A stretch of DNA of 52,463 bases from Gyrodactylus bullatarudis (GCA_012064415.1 SSNU01000003.1:1-52463), one strand, 5' to 3'; shown: positions 34,680 through 44,460, numbered from the stretch's first letter. Notes: generated by a model not told the origin, from the sequence alone. Made by a program: numbers and translations.

Positions 34680-34976
34680 ATACCTCGTTCTTACTCAAAG
34701 AAACTTCTGGAAATTCTGTTCTCATAGCTTGTCCTACTGTGCTCCAACATGATTATCAATTACGATTATCATCAGAAAATTCGGATTTCTTTTACGATTT
34801 ATCCGAAGCGTCTTTAGAATATCAAAACGCTGTCCATAAACTTGTCATGACAAATGTGAAAACAAAAAAAGAAATTAAAGATATTACAGGCACCAAAATT
34901 GAGGAAAAATATATGGAAATTTCTATAACGGGAAAACTTATGATGCTAGTTTGTGCTAGAATCTTCAAATTGGCAA
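34680..34976 (+). CDS. Exon of unidentified modular extracellular-type gene (exon c)
   Basis: An exon of 297 nt between GAATTTCAG and A|GTAAGT, phase 1 at both ends. It encodes TSFLLKETSGNSVLIACPTV, LQHDYQLRLSSENSDFFYDL, LEYQNAVHKLVMTNVKTKK, then EEKYMEISITGKLMMLVCAR and IFKLA. Two Cys lie about 70 residues apart: one in a hydrophobic strand (SVLIAC) after a G-N, one in another (LMMLVC). This matches the B- and F-strand cysteines of an Ig-like domain, although the usual Trp is missing. Best guess is a receptor or adhesion ectodomain; family unknown. It joins exon b (Asp codon) and exon d (Thr codon) without breaking frame. Confidence 0.65.
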
Positions 34977-36372
34977 GTAAGTAATTTATTATATGTTAAT
35001 ATAAATTTAAGAAAACTTTTTTGTATTTAGTTGATTCAAAGTGTATCTACGATTTATCAAGGACTTTCTTTGAGTCTGGATATGTTTCCCATGGACGGCT
35101 AAAAGAAGTTTTCCAGGGTCATGGTTAGAAAAGGAAACTATTTATAGCCATTGATTTCTTAAAAAAACACCTATATATTATAGATCTTGGATCATCGAAA
35201 TTTTCACTAATTTTCGAAAATCTGAAAATAAGAATTCACTCCTACTTTAGGGGGATTATTAAATCAAATATTTATAATCTTGTCTCATATTATTCTTGTT
35301 AAAAATTTTTTTATTACATTTTCACTTTAAAATTAATTTTATTATTTATATATCACTAGTTTTTTTTAGATTTTAAATCTATTTCTTTGTTGATAAAGTA
35401 TGTATTCCATAGGTTGGGCCTGAAAATAACTCTGTTACTTACTACGTTATCAATTTTTTAATTCGCAAGGACAAACGGTTAATGACCGGGATAGTTGAAG
35501 CTATCACTCGACCTCGACTAAACTCTTTGATTGCATTCTGATTCGTTCAAGCTTTTTACCTCACGTATGATTTCATTTATCAATATATCCCGTTTGTACC
35601 CATTCGCTAATATTAAATCAATGTACCTCTTTCATTGGCTCACGTGTATTGGTTGATTATTGATTCATTATTTGATTGATATTAAAACGTGCGCAATCAG
35701 TTGAATATAATAGTAGATCAGCCGAAACGAAGTTTTGTGTTTGTCATATTTTGGTTAAATTTGTCCCTTTTCTAATGTTTCCGCCTCTTTTTTGAAAACA
35801 TCCCTTTTTGGTGCTGAGAAGCAAAGCTAAAAAGCTAAAAAATAGGTGGCAATTTAAAACGAGTGTTCCATACGCGCTAACAACTTCAGGAATTGAGTAG
35901 TTTTGAAAGTACTGTAACTCAAAATTATTTTTAAAAACTTTGAGAGAATATTCTTCGGAGATATTTTTCCAATGTATAAATTATTTTTTATAAGGGGAAA
36001 GATTTTAGACTTATGAAAATTTGACTCATTATAAGCTATTTTTAAACAATATAATACTAGCATAAAATCTTGAGTCAATCACTTATAATAGAATAATAGT
36101 GAACCGAGTATACACGTTTTGTTTTTTTCTTAGTCTATGTAATGTTTAATGGAATGGATATGCTACCGTACTAACCCTGAATCAGTACAAAGTTAGTACA
36201 GACCCTGAATTTCTGCTCGCTTTAATTTTTCCTACTTATTTTTAGCATTAAGTTGATTTTTTTGGATTGCTGTTTGGGAGAATAGTGTAGCTTTTCATTA
36301 GTAGTAAAGTAAACACTTGGTCAATTGTTTGTTTTCAATTAATAATTCAAATTTATTTCCACAAATTTTCAG
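34977..36372 (+). other. Intron between exons c and d
   Basis: About 1.4 kb of AT-rich sequence with no element recognised. It starts GTAAGT and ends TTTTCAG. Confidence 0.5.
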
Positions 36373-36609
36373 CTAAAGTATCAAGAGAGCCATATATATT
36401 ATACGAAAAAGAATTTAACACAAGACTTCTAAAATTATCAAGAGTTCAAAACATCCGCGGAGAATATGTTTTTAACTTTAAGGACAAAGATTTAGATCTT
36501 TATGTGAAACAGGATGATATGTTAGATGAAATTCGTGAGGATATGCCAAATTTGATTTTCCCATTCAGCGATTTAGGTGGCTTCGCTAAACAAATATTCG
36601 ATTCGAAAA
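36373..36609 (+). CDS. Exon of unidentified modular extracellular-type gene (exon d)
   Basis: An exon of 237 nt between AATTTTCAG and A|GTAAGC, phase 1 at both ends. It encodes KVSREPYILYEKEFNTRLLK, LSRVQNIRGEYVFNFKDKDL, DLYVKQDDMLDEIREDMPNL and IFPFSDLGGFAKQIFDSK. There are no Cys. The REPYI.Y opening and RGEYVFNFKDK..L.V pattern resemble the edge strands of an Ig-like domain, but I do not recognise the protein. No later exon of the gene was found in the window, so it either continues beyond or through exons I cannot see. Confidence 0.6.
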
Positions 36610-37099
36610 GTAAGCTGAGAATAAAAACCAATGGGTAAAAATAAAACAGTTTACCCTCGCATGGATTTTGAAAAAAAAGTTGTGTAGACTAAATTTAGGG
36701 TATATTTGACTTTAAACATTAGTTTCAACAGGATTAAAACAGTTTTCTGGACTATTAGTAAAACATGGAGTAGAATTTTCTTATCATAAAGAGCAATAAT
36801 TTTAAAAATATATTTTATCAGTGGACTCAAGGGGATCCAACATAAGGAAAACTTAGGAGTAGCAAAAATGCTCTTTTATCCATAAAAAAATCAAAGATAT
36901 CATTTTCACCATCTACGAACTAATATCCAAATGCTAGATGATTTATTAGAGCTGCTAATACCTTTACAATGGTATAAGTTGAATTAAAATCATGTTTACC
37001 TTATCTTGCAACGAACTTTAATGACTCACTGAAAAGCGTCCAGCTAGCTTTATCACTGGTCAGCAAAAATGTTTACCACATTGTTCTATTATTTTTTAA

Positions 37100-37290
37100 C
37101 GTTTGATGCCATATCCCACTGTGAGAAACTCAATACTTTTCTTTCTTTTTCGGACGTTGTTACAATTGATAATGATACTGTCCGGAACATTGATTTCAAA
37201 TTCACTAGAAATTACTGCGAGCAATAGGGGGGGGGGTTGCAATGGGCAGTCTAATTGGCCCTCTTCCGGATTATATGTTGCACCCTTTTT
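37100..37290 (+). pseudogene. Degenerate PLE reverse transcriptase, upstream piece
   Basis: Frames read FDAISHCEK, DNDTVRNIDFKFTRNY and, after a run of nine G, GVAMGSLIGPLPDYML. The NIDFKF and VAMGSPLGPL-type boxes are PLE palm motifs; NIDFKF also occurs in the family-3 copy at about 19968. The reading continues, after the insertion at 37291-38922, at 38923-38990. Confidence 0.55.
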
Positions 37291-37607
37291 GTTGGGAGAA
37301 ATTTAAGAAAAGCGAAATTTAGACTTCCTAAATTTCTCGATGTATTTAGGAAGAAATATTTCCACCCCCATACACCATAATATATCGTAATTTACAAACA
37401 ACTTTTACCCACTACCAAACTCTATTTTCTGATCTTGAGCAAGGTTTAAGATTAATTAATTCATTAAAGTTGATGAGAACTTGAATCAAAATATTCTAAG
37501 ACTTGAAAATTAGGTGTCTAGGAAATAAAAAACAAAGTTCGACCGAATAACGCATGATAAAAAATAATGGAGAACTAAAATGTCAAGATTTTGAAACTTA
37601 AATTATA

Positions 37608-38852
37608 AGGTTGCGTCAAACGAAATGAGACTTTAGAGATGAAAAAATATATTCAAAAATCTGCTTAAAAAAGAGAAAAATCAGGCATCAAAATATTCTC
37701 CAGCAGATTTAATACATTTCTGCCAACGAATAGGAAGCTGATCAATCCCATCAGCGTAAAACTCTTGACTTTTTGAATCAAAAAAGTTGATAAGGCCATT
37801 TTCGACTTCTCCTTTATTGAGGAATTTTTTTCCCCTTTTAAAAGTGATGCATCGACCTGAAAAGATGATAATCTAACGGGGCTAGGTCAGGACTATAAGG
37901 AGGATGTTCTATGACATCGATATTCTTACTTGAAAATTTTTTTTGACATCTCTTCCCAGATGAGGTCGGGCGTTATCTTGTTGGAATAAAATCCTTGCAA
38001 ATCTTGGGAATTTATCCTTCAATTTGGCAACCATCTGCCTTAATGAGTCTAGATATCTTTGAGAAGTGACAGTCTGACCATAATCCATAAGCTCATAGTG
38101 GATTACTCCTTTTCTTGTCCAGAAAACTGTGAGCATAACTTTCTTCGAGAACCTGTTAGGAGAGGGTTGAGTTGCTTTCTCCCCAACTCGTTTCCAAGAC
38201 CTTTTTCGACTCTGATCCTGAAGATAGATCCACTTTTCGTCTGTTGTAACAGTATTCTTTAGAAAATTGTCATAACTGAGTCTGTGAGAGAGTCTTCGAC
38301 AGGCTTCAACTCTTTTCCTTTTTTTTGATTCGTTGAGGTCATGGGGAACCCATTTGTTGAATGAATTTGTAAAGTTCTCCTCTCTCAGAGCACGTAGAAC
38401 TGAAGACTGACTAACATACAAAACAGAAGAAATTGCTCTTGAAGATGGCGCTGGTTGCTCTTCAATTGCTTCAATAATCAAAGAGTTATCAACGGTTGAA
38501 GGTTGACCTGATTTTGATTCATCATCTACCGAAATCTTTCCTTCTACGAAGTTTGAGTACCAACGAAATACAGTGGCACGTTTTATTCGATCTCCGAAAC
38601 AAGATTCAAGTTTCCTGAAAGTCTCTGACGGTCCAGTTTTCTGAAGAAACTCATATGCGATTAACTTTCGAATATCTCATCGAAAATGTCATTAAGACTC
38701 ATTGTTTGGTGAATTATGAATAAGTAGATTTATTTAAAGAAAAAGAGAAATAAATTTTCTTCATTTTGATGTATAATTTGTTATTCTAAGGCGAATTTTT
38801 GATTATGTAATTTTTGATCAAAGTTGGAATCTCATAACATTTGATGCAACCT
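37608..38852. mobile_element. Mariner-family transposon
   Basis: The ends are imperfect inverted repeats: AGGTTGCGTCAAACGAAATG at the left and AGGTTGCATCAAATGTTATG, inverted, at the right, about 30 bp long. A TA precedes the left end; the right flank has decayed to AA. The length of about 1.25 kb is typical of mariner. It carries a frameshifted transposase on the - strand. Confidence 0.88.
37681..38702 (-). pseudogene. Mariner transposase, frameshifted (DD34D type)
   Basis: The frame starts MSLNDIFDE at 38702, shifts near 38675, and continues IRKLIAYEFLQKTGPSETFR, ATVFRWYSNFVEGKISVDDE and QPSTVDN. A long intact stretch (37909-38481) follows with FLKNTVTTDEKWIYLQDQSR (first Asp), RKGVIHYELM and RILFQQDNARPHLGRDVKK (second Asp). 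After a second shift near 37920 come IEHPPYSPDLAPLDYHLF (third Asp, DD34D), FLNKGEVENGLINFFDSK and CINSAGEYFDA before the stop at 37681. About 340 codons overall, as expected. All three catalytic Asp survive, but two frameshifts inactivate it. Confidence 0.92.
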
Positions 38853-38922
38853 AATATTAAAACTTGAAAAAAAAACATGAAAAGTCTTCCTAAATTTCAT
38901 TTTTCTTAAATTTCTCCCAGCA

Positions 38923-38990
38923 CTTCAATTTGGAGAGATGAATAGCCTAATCAGTTATTCCAATTTTTATGTACGCTACCTGGACAATAA
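38923..38990 (+). pseudogene. Degenerate PLE reverse transcriptase, downstream piece
   Basis: LQFGEMNSLISYSNFYVRYL followed by DNN resumes the PLE palm interrupted at 37290; YLDN stands where YxDD is expected. The next codon is a stop, and a different, younger PLE copy begins immediately at 38991. Confidence 0.5.
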
Positions 38991-40202
38991 CTAGATGTCA
39001 ATGCGTTGTTTCCAAACATTCCGATAGAAGAGACATTAAATATCATTGGCACATATGTCAACGAAAATAGGGACAATTTCGAATTATGTGGAGAAGAAAT
39101 AGTCAAGATATTAAGAATTTGCTGCACCAACGTACCGTTATCATTCCAAGATCAGGTGTACACCCAAAAAGACGGGATAGCAATGGGATCTCCACTTAGT
39201 CCGTTGTTAGCAGATATTTTCTTAGGATACTTGGAGAAGAATAGAATGGAAAATTTAATAGAGGGATACACAGATTTGTATGTTAGATATGTAGATGATA
39301 CGTTCATTGTCATGAAACAAGAAGCTTCCGCCGACGAATTCTTCAGTGAAATGAACTTGATACATCCGAACATCAAATTCACGAAGGAACAAGAAATAGA
39401 AGGTTCGATAAGTTTCTTAGATGTAAAGTTGACAAGGAAACCAGATGGGAGTATAGAGAGAACCATACATAGGAAGAAAACAGACACAGGAAAGTATTTA
39501 CATTTCTCGAGCTTTTGTCCAAAGAGTTATAAATCAGGATTAATAATAGGACTTGTGAAAAGGACCAAGAGAATAGTCAGTGAAGAAGAAGTATTGAATG
39601 AGATTAATGAAATCCGAAAAAGACTGAAAGAAAATGGATACCCTGAAAGATTTGTTCAGAAATACATAGAGAAAGCTTTAGAAGATGAAGCAACTCAACA
39701 AACAGAAGAAGAACAAATTGAAGGAGCTATTCCTATTTTCATAAAATTAAACTTTAAAGGAGATGGGTTCAGCTATGAACTAAGAAGAAAATTGAATTTG
39801 CTTGTAAATGAACATTATAATGATATACAATTGAAGGTTGTATACAAGACCACAAGTCTCTTCAAATTTCAACTTAAAGATAAGCTGAACGAATCGGAAC
39901 AGTCAAATCTCATTTACTGCTTTCAGGCATCATGTGGAGCTAGGTATATAGGACGAACACAGAGAAGGTTAGGGATAAGGATCAATGAACATCTGAGCAA
40001 GAATAGTTCATCAATTAAGAAACACATTGTTAGGTGCGGTTGCGAGGCGAATGAAAGCAATTTCAAGATAATTTGTAAGAATTCAAGCGATCAAAGTATG
40101 GACCTTAAAATCAGAGAGAAATTTTATATCATGAAGGAAGATCCAAGTCTATGTATCCAAAAGAACTATACACACAATTTAGAACTACCATGGCCCAATT
40201 GA
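38991..40202 (+). CDS. Penelope-like element RT plus GIY-YIG endonuclease, 5'-truncated (family 2)
   Basis: An open frame of 404 codons to the stop after 40202, with no internal stop. It opens LDVNALFPNIPIEETL (first catalytic Asp), then ICCTNVPLSF, YTQKDGIAMGSPLSPLLADI, LYVRYVDDTFIVMKQ (catalytic YVDD), FLDVKLTRKPDGSI and GKYLHFSSF. The C-terminal third has a GIY-YIG nuclease: SNLIYCFQASCGARYIGRTQ with RRLGIRINEHLSK, and a CCHH-like spacing before the end. PLEs reverse-transcribe their RNA at a target site cut by this nuclease. The N-terminal half is missing because of 5' truncation at 38991, so it cannot be autonomous. Base composition and intactness suggest a recent insertion. A hammerhead tail follows at 40341. 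Confidence 0.93.
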   Translation, partial: LDVNALFPNIPIEETLNIIGTYVNENRDNFELCGEEIVKILRICCTNVPLSFQDQVYTQKDGIAMGSPLSPLLADIFLGYLEKNRMENLIEGYTDLYVRYVDDTFIVMKQEASADEFFSEMNLIHPNIKFTKEQEIEGSISFLDVKLTRKPDGSIERTIHRKKTDTGKYLHFSSFCPKSYKSGLIIGLVKRTKRIVSEEEVLNEINEIRKRLKENGYPERFVQKYIEKALEDEATQQTEEEQIEGAIPIFIKLNFKGDGFSYELRRKLNLLVNEHYNDIQLKVVYKTTSLFKFQLKDKLNESEQSNLIYCFQASCGARYIGRTQRRLGIRINEHLSKNSSSIKKHIVRCGCEANESNFKIICKNSSDQSMDLKIREKFYIMKEDPSLCIQKNYTHNLELPWPN

Positions 40203-40340
40203 TTTTTAATTTTTCTTTTCTACCTACTAGAAAAGTTTTTTGGTTTTTCATCAATTGGAATTGCTCAAGAGAAATTTTTTTACAATTTTCATTCAAAACA
40301 ATTCATTAAAACAATTTTATTAAATATTGAACCAGGAATT

Positions 40341-40375
40341 GAGACTGACGAGACCTGGCGAAATGTACATATCTC
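40341..40375 (+). ncRNA. Hammerhead ribozyme, PLE family 2 (complete)
   Basis: Helix I strand GAGA (40341-40344), core CTGACGA (40345-40351; the variable seventh core base is C), 8-nt helix II segment GACCTGGC, core GAA (40360-40362), helix III from ATGTACAT (40363-40370, self-complementary, closing loop GTAC), A71 at the cleavage position, and TCTC (40372-40375) complementary to GAGA. It lies 139 nt after the stop codon of the family-2 PLE. CCAGG just upstream (40332-40336) is complementary to CCTGG inside helix II, offering an alternative inactive fold. Confidence 0.7.
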
Positions 40376-42610
40376 TTTGAATATAATTCTTTTGTTATAA
40401 TTTTAATTGATGAATATTTCCAACTATCCTGACGTATATGAAAATGTACGTATATTTATATCTAATAATAATTTTCTTTTCCTCGAACAAACCTTGAATC
40501 AATTCTATCTGTTATGAATATGATGAATACTAGCTATTCACAAAAGAAGAAGAGAACAATATGGCATTCAATTTTCATGATATTCTGGTCACCTAAGACA
40601 ATGATGTTGCCAGAAAAAATCTACAGGAGAATGTAGGTTTTGTCCCAGATTTTGCCATTTCTTAGTTCTAGTCTGATATACCAGAAGAAAAGGCTCGTGA
40701 GGAATGAATACTTAAAAATTGAGTGATTGTCATCTGAGATCAACGAAAAATCTAAGAGAAAGAATCCTAAAATATCTCTTGATAAAGAATGGATAGCCAG
40801 AAGCATTTATCGCAAAGTCCTCTAATTTGAAAACGAATGCAGTGAAGTAGGTCGAAGAACTTATACCATATTATTTAAAGGTGCCATTTAAAAGTAAAGC
40901 CACTCACCAAATTCTAGCCACTAATATTAACATCGACCAAAACTGAAAAATCTCTTGATCGGTGTATAATCTCGATTAAGTAATTTTTTTAAAAATTGTT
41001 TGCTTTGGCAAAAAGAATTTATATATATCTACTTACGATTGAAATCCCCTTGAGACCCCGAAATCCATGCGAGGTTTGAATCAAAACTATCTTGTTTTCA
41101 TTTTAATTTATAATTCGATTGGTAATGTCCTCAAGATAAGATAAAAATTCAATCAATAATAAGCTGAATCAACAATGGTCTCTTGATATTTAAAAATCTC
41201 TAAGTAATAACTAGGCCGATAGAATCGAACGGGGTTAATCGTCTTTAAATCATTGAACTAAATTTGCATAAAACAGTATTATCTTTTTGAAACAAAGTTG
41301 AAATTAATTTCAAACTTAAAGTTATAACTGTTCCGTAAGTCTTGTTATTTTGAAACGTTTAAAATTAAAATATTTGATTAAGCTTATTTCTAAAGTATAT
41401 GAAAATGTTAAAGTGGATAAACCTTAGGATTTCTCTGTTCATGTCTTGGATCTCATGTTGGAACTTTTTAAAGAGGAACTCTAGACAATAAAATACATTT
41501 TTCAAACGCTTAAACTTTTTAATCTCATATTTTTAGTGGTTTTAGATATAATATACCATAGCTGATTAAGTGATAATAATATATGGTTAGAAAGATAAAA
41601 AACTTTTTCCTCAAATATCGAAATAAGAAACTATCTTATGACTTATGGAATATAATCTTCATGTATGACAAATGCATTTATGTGAGCTTTTGAATAAGAA
41701 TTTTTGGGGTGCTAGTCAGTAAGAAGCAAATTCAAATTTTTGTATTGATAGGCATTTTAGGTCTAAAGTAAATCTTATTAGATTAAATCAAAAACATTTC
41801 AGATTCTATATTTTTGAAAAAATCGAAGGATAAAAAATATCGAATTTTAGATCTTAATGATAAAAAGCTATTCCGGAACCTAAATGAACTATGATACAAA
41901 TCATAATAATTTATCAATCAAATTAAGTTAATCCATTTGATTTAAAATTGCAAGTGTCCCGTCAAGAAATATAGAGGTAGGCATAAACAGTAGGCACTCA
42001 AATTACTCGTCGGTTATTTCCGTCGGTTCTAATCAGACCTTATACATAGTTATTAATGAATAAAGTGAACTGCTCAATCGCTTTCATTCACCTTTGATAG
42101 GATAGCGGTGTGTTCCTCATGTATTCGGCTTGAAGTATTCATGCATTATTTTGTTGTTGGTGAGTTTTGGTTCAGGTGTTATTCCAAAGGTTTTGTTGTC
42201 AACTGATGTTGATTTTGGTGAATTTTGTACTGGAATCAAACATAGTTTTGTTTGTTGTGTCTATTTGATGGGCTTTGTGATATTGAAAAATAATGTTTAA
42301 TCTCTCTCACACCTTGAAATAACTAAGATTTTAAGAAATAAAAAGTGGTAACAAATAATTTTTGAATAAATAAGAAAGGATGCCGAGAAATTTGTGAGGA
42401 ATAAACGCTTTCCAGCCTCTTACATGCCAAATATATAGTAAAAAACAAAGGAAAATATAAATAAATCTAATTGGCTCTCTCATTGATCAGGGTTGGAGGA
42501 CGTTTGCATTGCTTGTCGAGTTATCACATTTTCATAATTGTTAGGGTTTTGAGGTGATTAACAATAACCACCCTGGGGACACATTTCTCATGCATATATG
42601 ATATTAAAGT
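40376..42610. other. AT-rich region without recognised genes
   Basis: The first about 140 bp (to about 40510) is the remainder of the family-2 PLE tail, including TCGAACAAACCTTGAATCAA, which parallels the tail after 33165. Beyond that no gene or element was recognised. Confidence 0.4.
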
Positions 42611-42639
42611 TTAAAGTAAAAAGATGCCAAGGCTTTTTT

Positions 42640-42681
42640 TCACAAATAAGGCCTTTATTTCGGGCATACTCATCAGTGTGA
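42640..42681 (-). ncRNA. Hammerhead ribozyme, PLE family 1 copy B
   Basis: On the - strand: TCACA, CTGATGA, helix II segment GTATGCCC, GAA, helix III ATAA..TTAT (four pairs, loop AGGCC), a U at the cleavage position, TGTGA. Helix I pairs perfectly. Compared with copy A the helix III loop region changes from AGATCT to AGGCCT, both self-complementary. Confidence 0.75.
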
Positions 42682-42750
42682 TACATGCCAAATATATAGG
42701 TTTTTAGAATTAAATTATTGGTTGAAATTGTTCTTAAAATTCGATTGGAT

Positions 42751-42770
42751 CATACCTGTTGCCAGGTATG
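42751..42770 (-). ncRNA. GNRA-capped hairpin in family-1 PLE 3' region, copy B
   Basis: On the - strand CATACCTG, loop GCAA, CAGGTATG: eight perfect pairs closed by a GNRA tetraloop. It lies 69 nt upstream of the hammerhead. Counterparts with other GNRA loops are at 44324-44337 and 50436-50451. Confidence 0.7.
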
Positions 42771-44323
42771 CAACATTATTTAGTAAAATTGTTTTTTTGG
42801 ATGTGTTATTGTTATGGGGCTAATTATAATTATTTTATAGTAATACAGAATAGAATTATAACGAAAGATTGTAAATGGTGTTAATTAAGGGGTCATAATG
42901 AAAATTATTGTGTTGCTGGGAAGAACTCTTCTTTTCTTTTTGGGTGGGGGCTGGGACAATTGTTTTTGCTCTTTTGGTTTTGGGAGGTTCAGGGGCTTAA
43001 CATGATTTTTCTGTATGCATAGGTTTGGCTTGTGTTGATTGATGAGATATGCTTCAGCAGCTTTTAAACTATAAATGCAGTTTCCTGATGGTTTATACAT
43101 TACTTCAAAGTTTTGGGGGGAAACTTCGGCATTACAGTTTTTGAGGAATAAGCATATCGACGCTCCAACTTACCAGAAGCTGAGATGTTCAAACAACTCA
43201 ACTAACCGTATGTATGGCCTACCAAAAGTGCACAAAATCAACAGGGACCAGACAGATCCAGAAATCCCGATGAGACCTATACTAGATATAAGCCAGTCAG
43301 CAACGAGAAAGATAGCAAAATGGCTGGTCGAAATCCTCACCCCAATAAAGACAACCCTGTGCAAACATTCCCTTTCAGACACCTTTGAATTCATCGAGAA
43401 CATGAAAGAAACCAACTTAAATGATCAAATCATGATGTCGTTTGACGTTGTATCACTCTTCACGAACGTTCCATTAGAAGAGACCATTGAATTTGTTGTC
43501 AATTTTGTAAAGAATAACCAGTCAATGTTCAAGCTGGCTTCAAACTGGGTGAGAAAGTTACTAATTTTAAGTTGTAAAAATGTCGTGGTTAGTTTCAATG
43601 GCCACATGTACATCCAGAAGGATGGGGTTGCAATGGGCTCACCTCTTGGACCACTATTGGTTGATATTTTCTAGGCAAAATTGGAGATGACATCATTGAA
43701 ACCGACAATCGACAAGTTCAATCTCTATTTCAGATACATGGATGAAACATTCATAACAATGAACAAAAATGACAATCCAGAAGAATTCCTCTGTACCTTC
43801 AATCAGGCCCATGAGAAGATAGAATTTACAATGGAATTTACGGTAAGCCTACCCTAAAGCTCACCGTATACACAACTAACAAAATGCTGAGAAATTTCTC
43901 AAAAGATCCGATTGAAAACGTAAAGCAGACTCATGTAGTCTACAAGTTTAAACGCCCATGTGAGGCGATATACATTGGACATACAACAAGAAGATTGGAG
44001 GACAGGATAGATGAACACCTCCATAAGGGACAAACAGCAATAAGAGAACAGTTGAAAACATGTAAAGCTAAAAACTTTGAAATCTCATACAATTCTCACG
44101 GTAACAATGTTGGAAGGAGAAGCTCTAGTGTTTCCAACCTCTCTCAAGGAAAACAATGAGAACAGAATTGGAAGAGAACAGACCAATTACTGATTTTTAC
44201 ACTTCGACACAATGGGGTGTTAATCAACTTTGAAATGAACTTTTTATCACAAACTAATAATTAACCAGTGTAATTTTCAAAAAAAAACTTTAACCACTCA
44301 AATTCTGTATGAAATACAGTCAA

Positions 44324-44337
44324 CCCTGGAAACAGGG
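44324..44337 (+). ncRNA. GNRA-capped hairpin in family-1 PLE 3' region, copy C
   Basis: CCCTG, loop GAAA, CAGGG: five perfect pairs. Compared with copies B and D the outer pair is C-G instead of A-U, a compensatory change, and the loop is GAAA instead of GCAA or GTAA. It lies 84 nt upstream of the hammerhead at 44421. Confidence 0.65.
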
Positions 44338-44420
44338 ATTGATCAACCATATTTGAAAGACACCAAAACTAATAATTGTTAAAATTTATTTTCGCTAAAA
44401 ACGTATTTATATGTCATGTA

Positions 44421-44460
44421 CACACTGATGAGTATGCTCGAAAAAAAGGCCTTATTTGTG
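44421..44460 (+). ncRNA. Hammerhead ribozyme, PLE family 1 copy C (partly decayed)
   Basis: CACA, CTGATGA (44425-44431), helix II segment GTATGCTC, GAA (44440-44442), helix III A-rich with one A-A mismatch and loop AGGCC, U at the cleavage position (44456), TGTG. Core bases are intact but helix I is one pair shorter and helix III is weakened. Confidence 0.65.

Larger units (their letters stand above)
37291..38922. mobile_element. Inverted-repeat element interrupting a PLE and carrying a mariner
   Basis: The left end GTTGGGAGAAATTTAAGAAA (then AGCGAAATTTAG) and, inverted at the right end, GCTGGGAGAAATTTAAGAAA (then AATGAAATTTAG) are inverted repeats of about 32 bp or more. It splits a PLE RT reading frame, and a mariner element lies inside it. 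What remains outside the mariner is non-coding. Target duplication is not clear. Confidence 0.6.
42611..43143 (-). pseudogene. Family-1 PLE 3' fragment (copy B): endonuclease C-terminus and tail
   Basis: Read on the - strand from 43143: CNAEVSPQNFEVMYKPSG then YSLKAAEAYLINQHKPNLCI and QKNHVKPLNLPKPKEQ, the PPPKKKRR basic run, and a stop near 42885. This matches the last about 90 residues of the copy at 50569-52463. The 3' region follows with a GNRA hairpin (42751-42770) and a hammerhead (42640-42681). The 5' end is truncated exactly where the oppositely oriented copy C begins. Confidence 0.88.

Noticed and set aside
44425..44439. GAG...CTC pairing as a three-base helix II in hammerhead copy C
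   Set aside because: It would use core bases G8 and A9, which must stay unpaired, and copies A, B and D (CCC) cannot form it.
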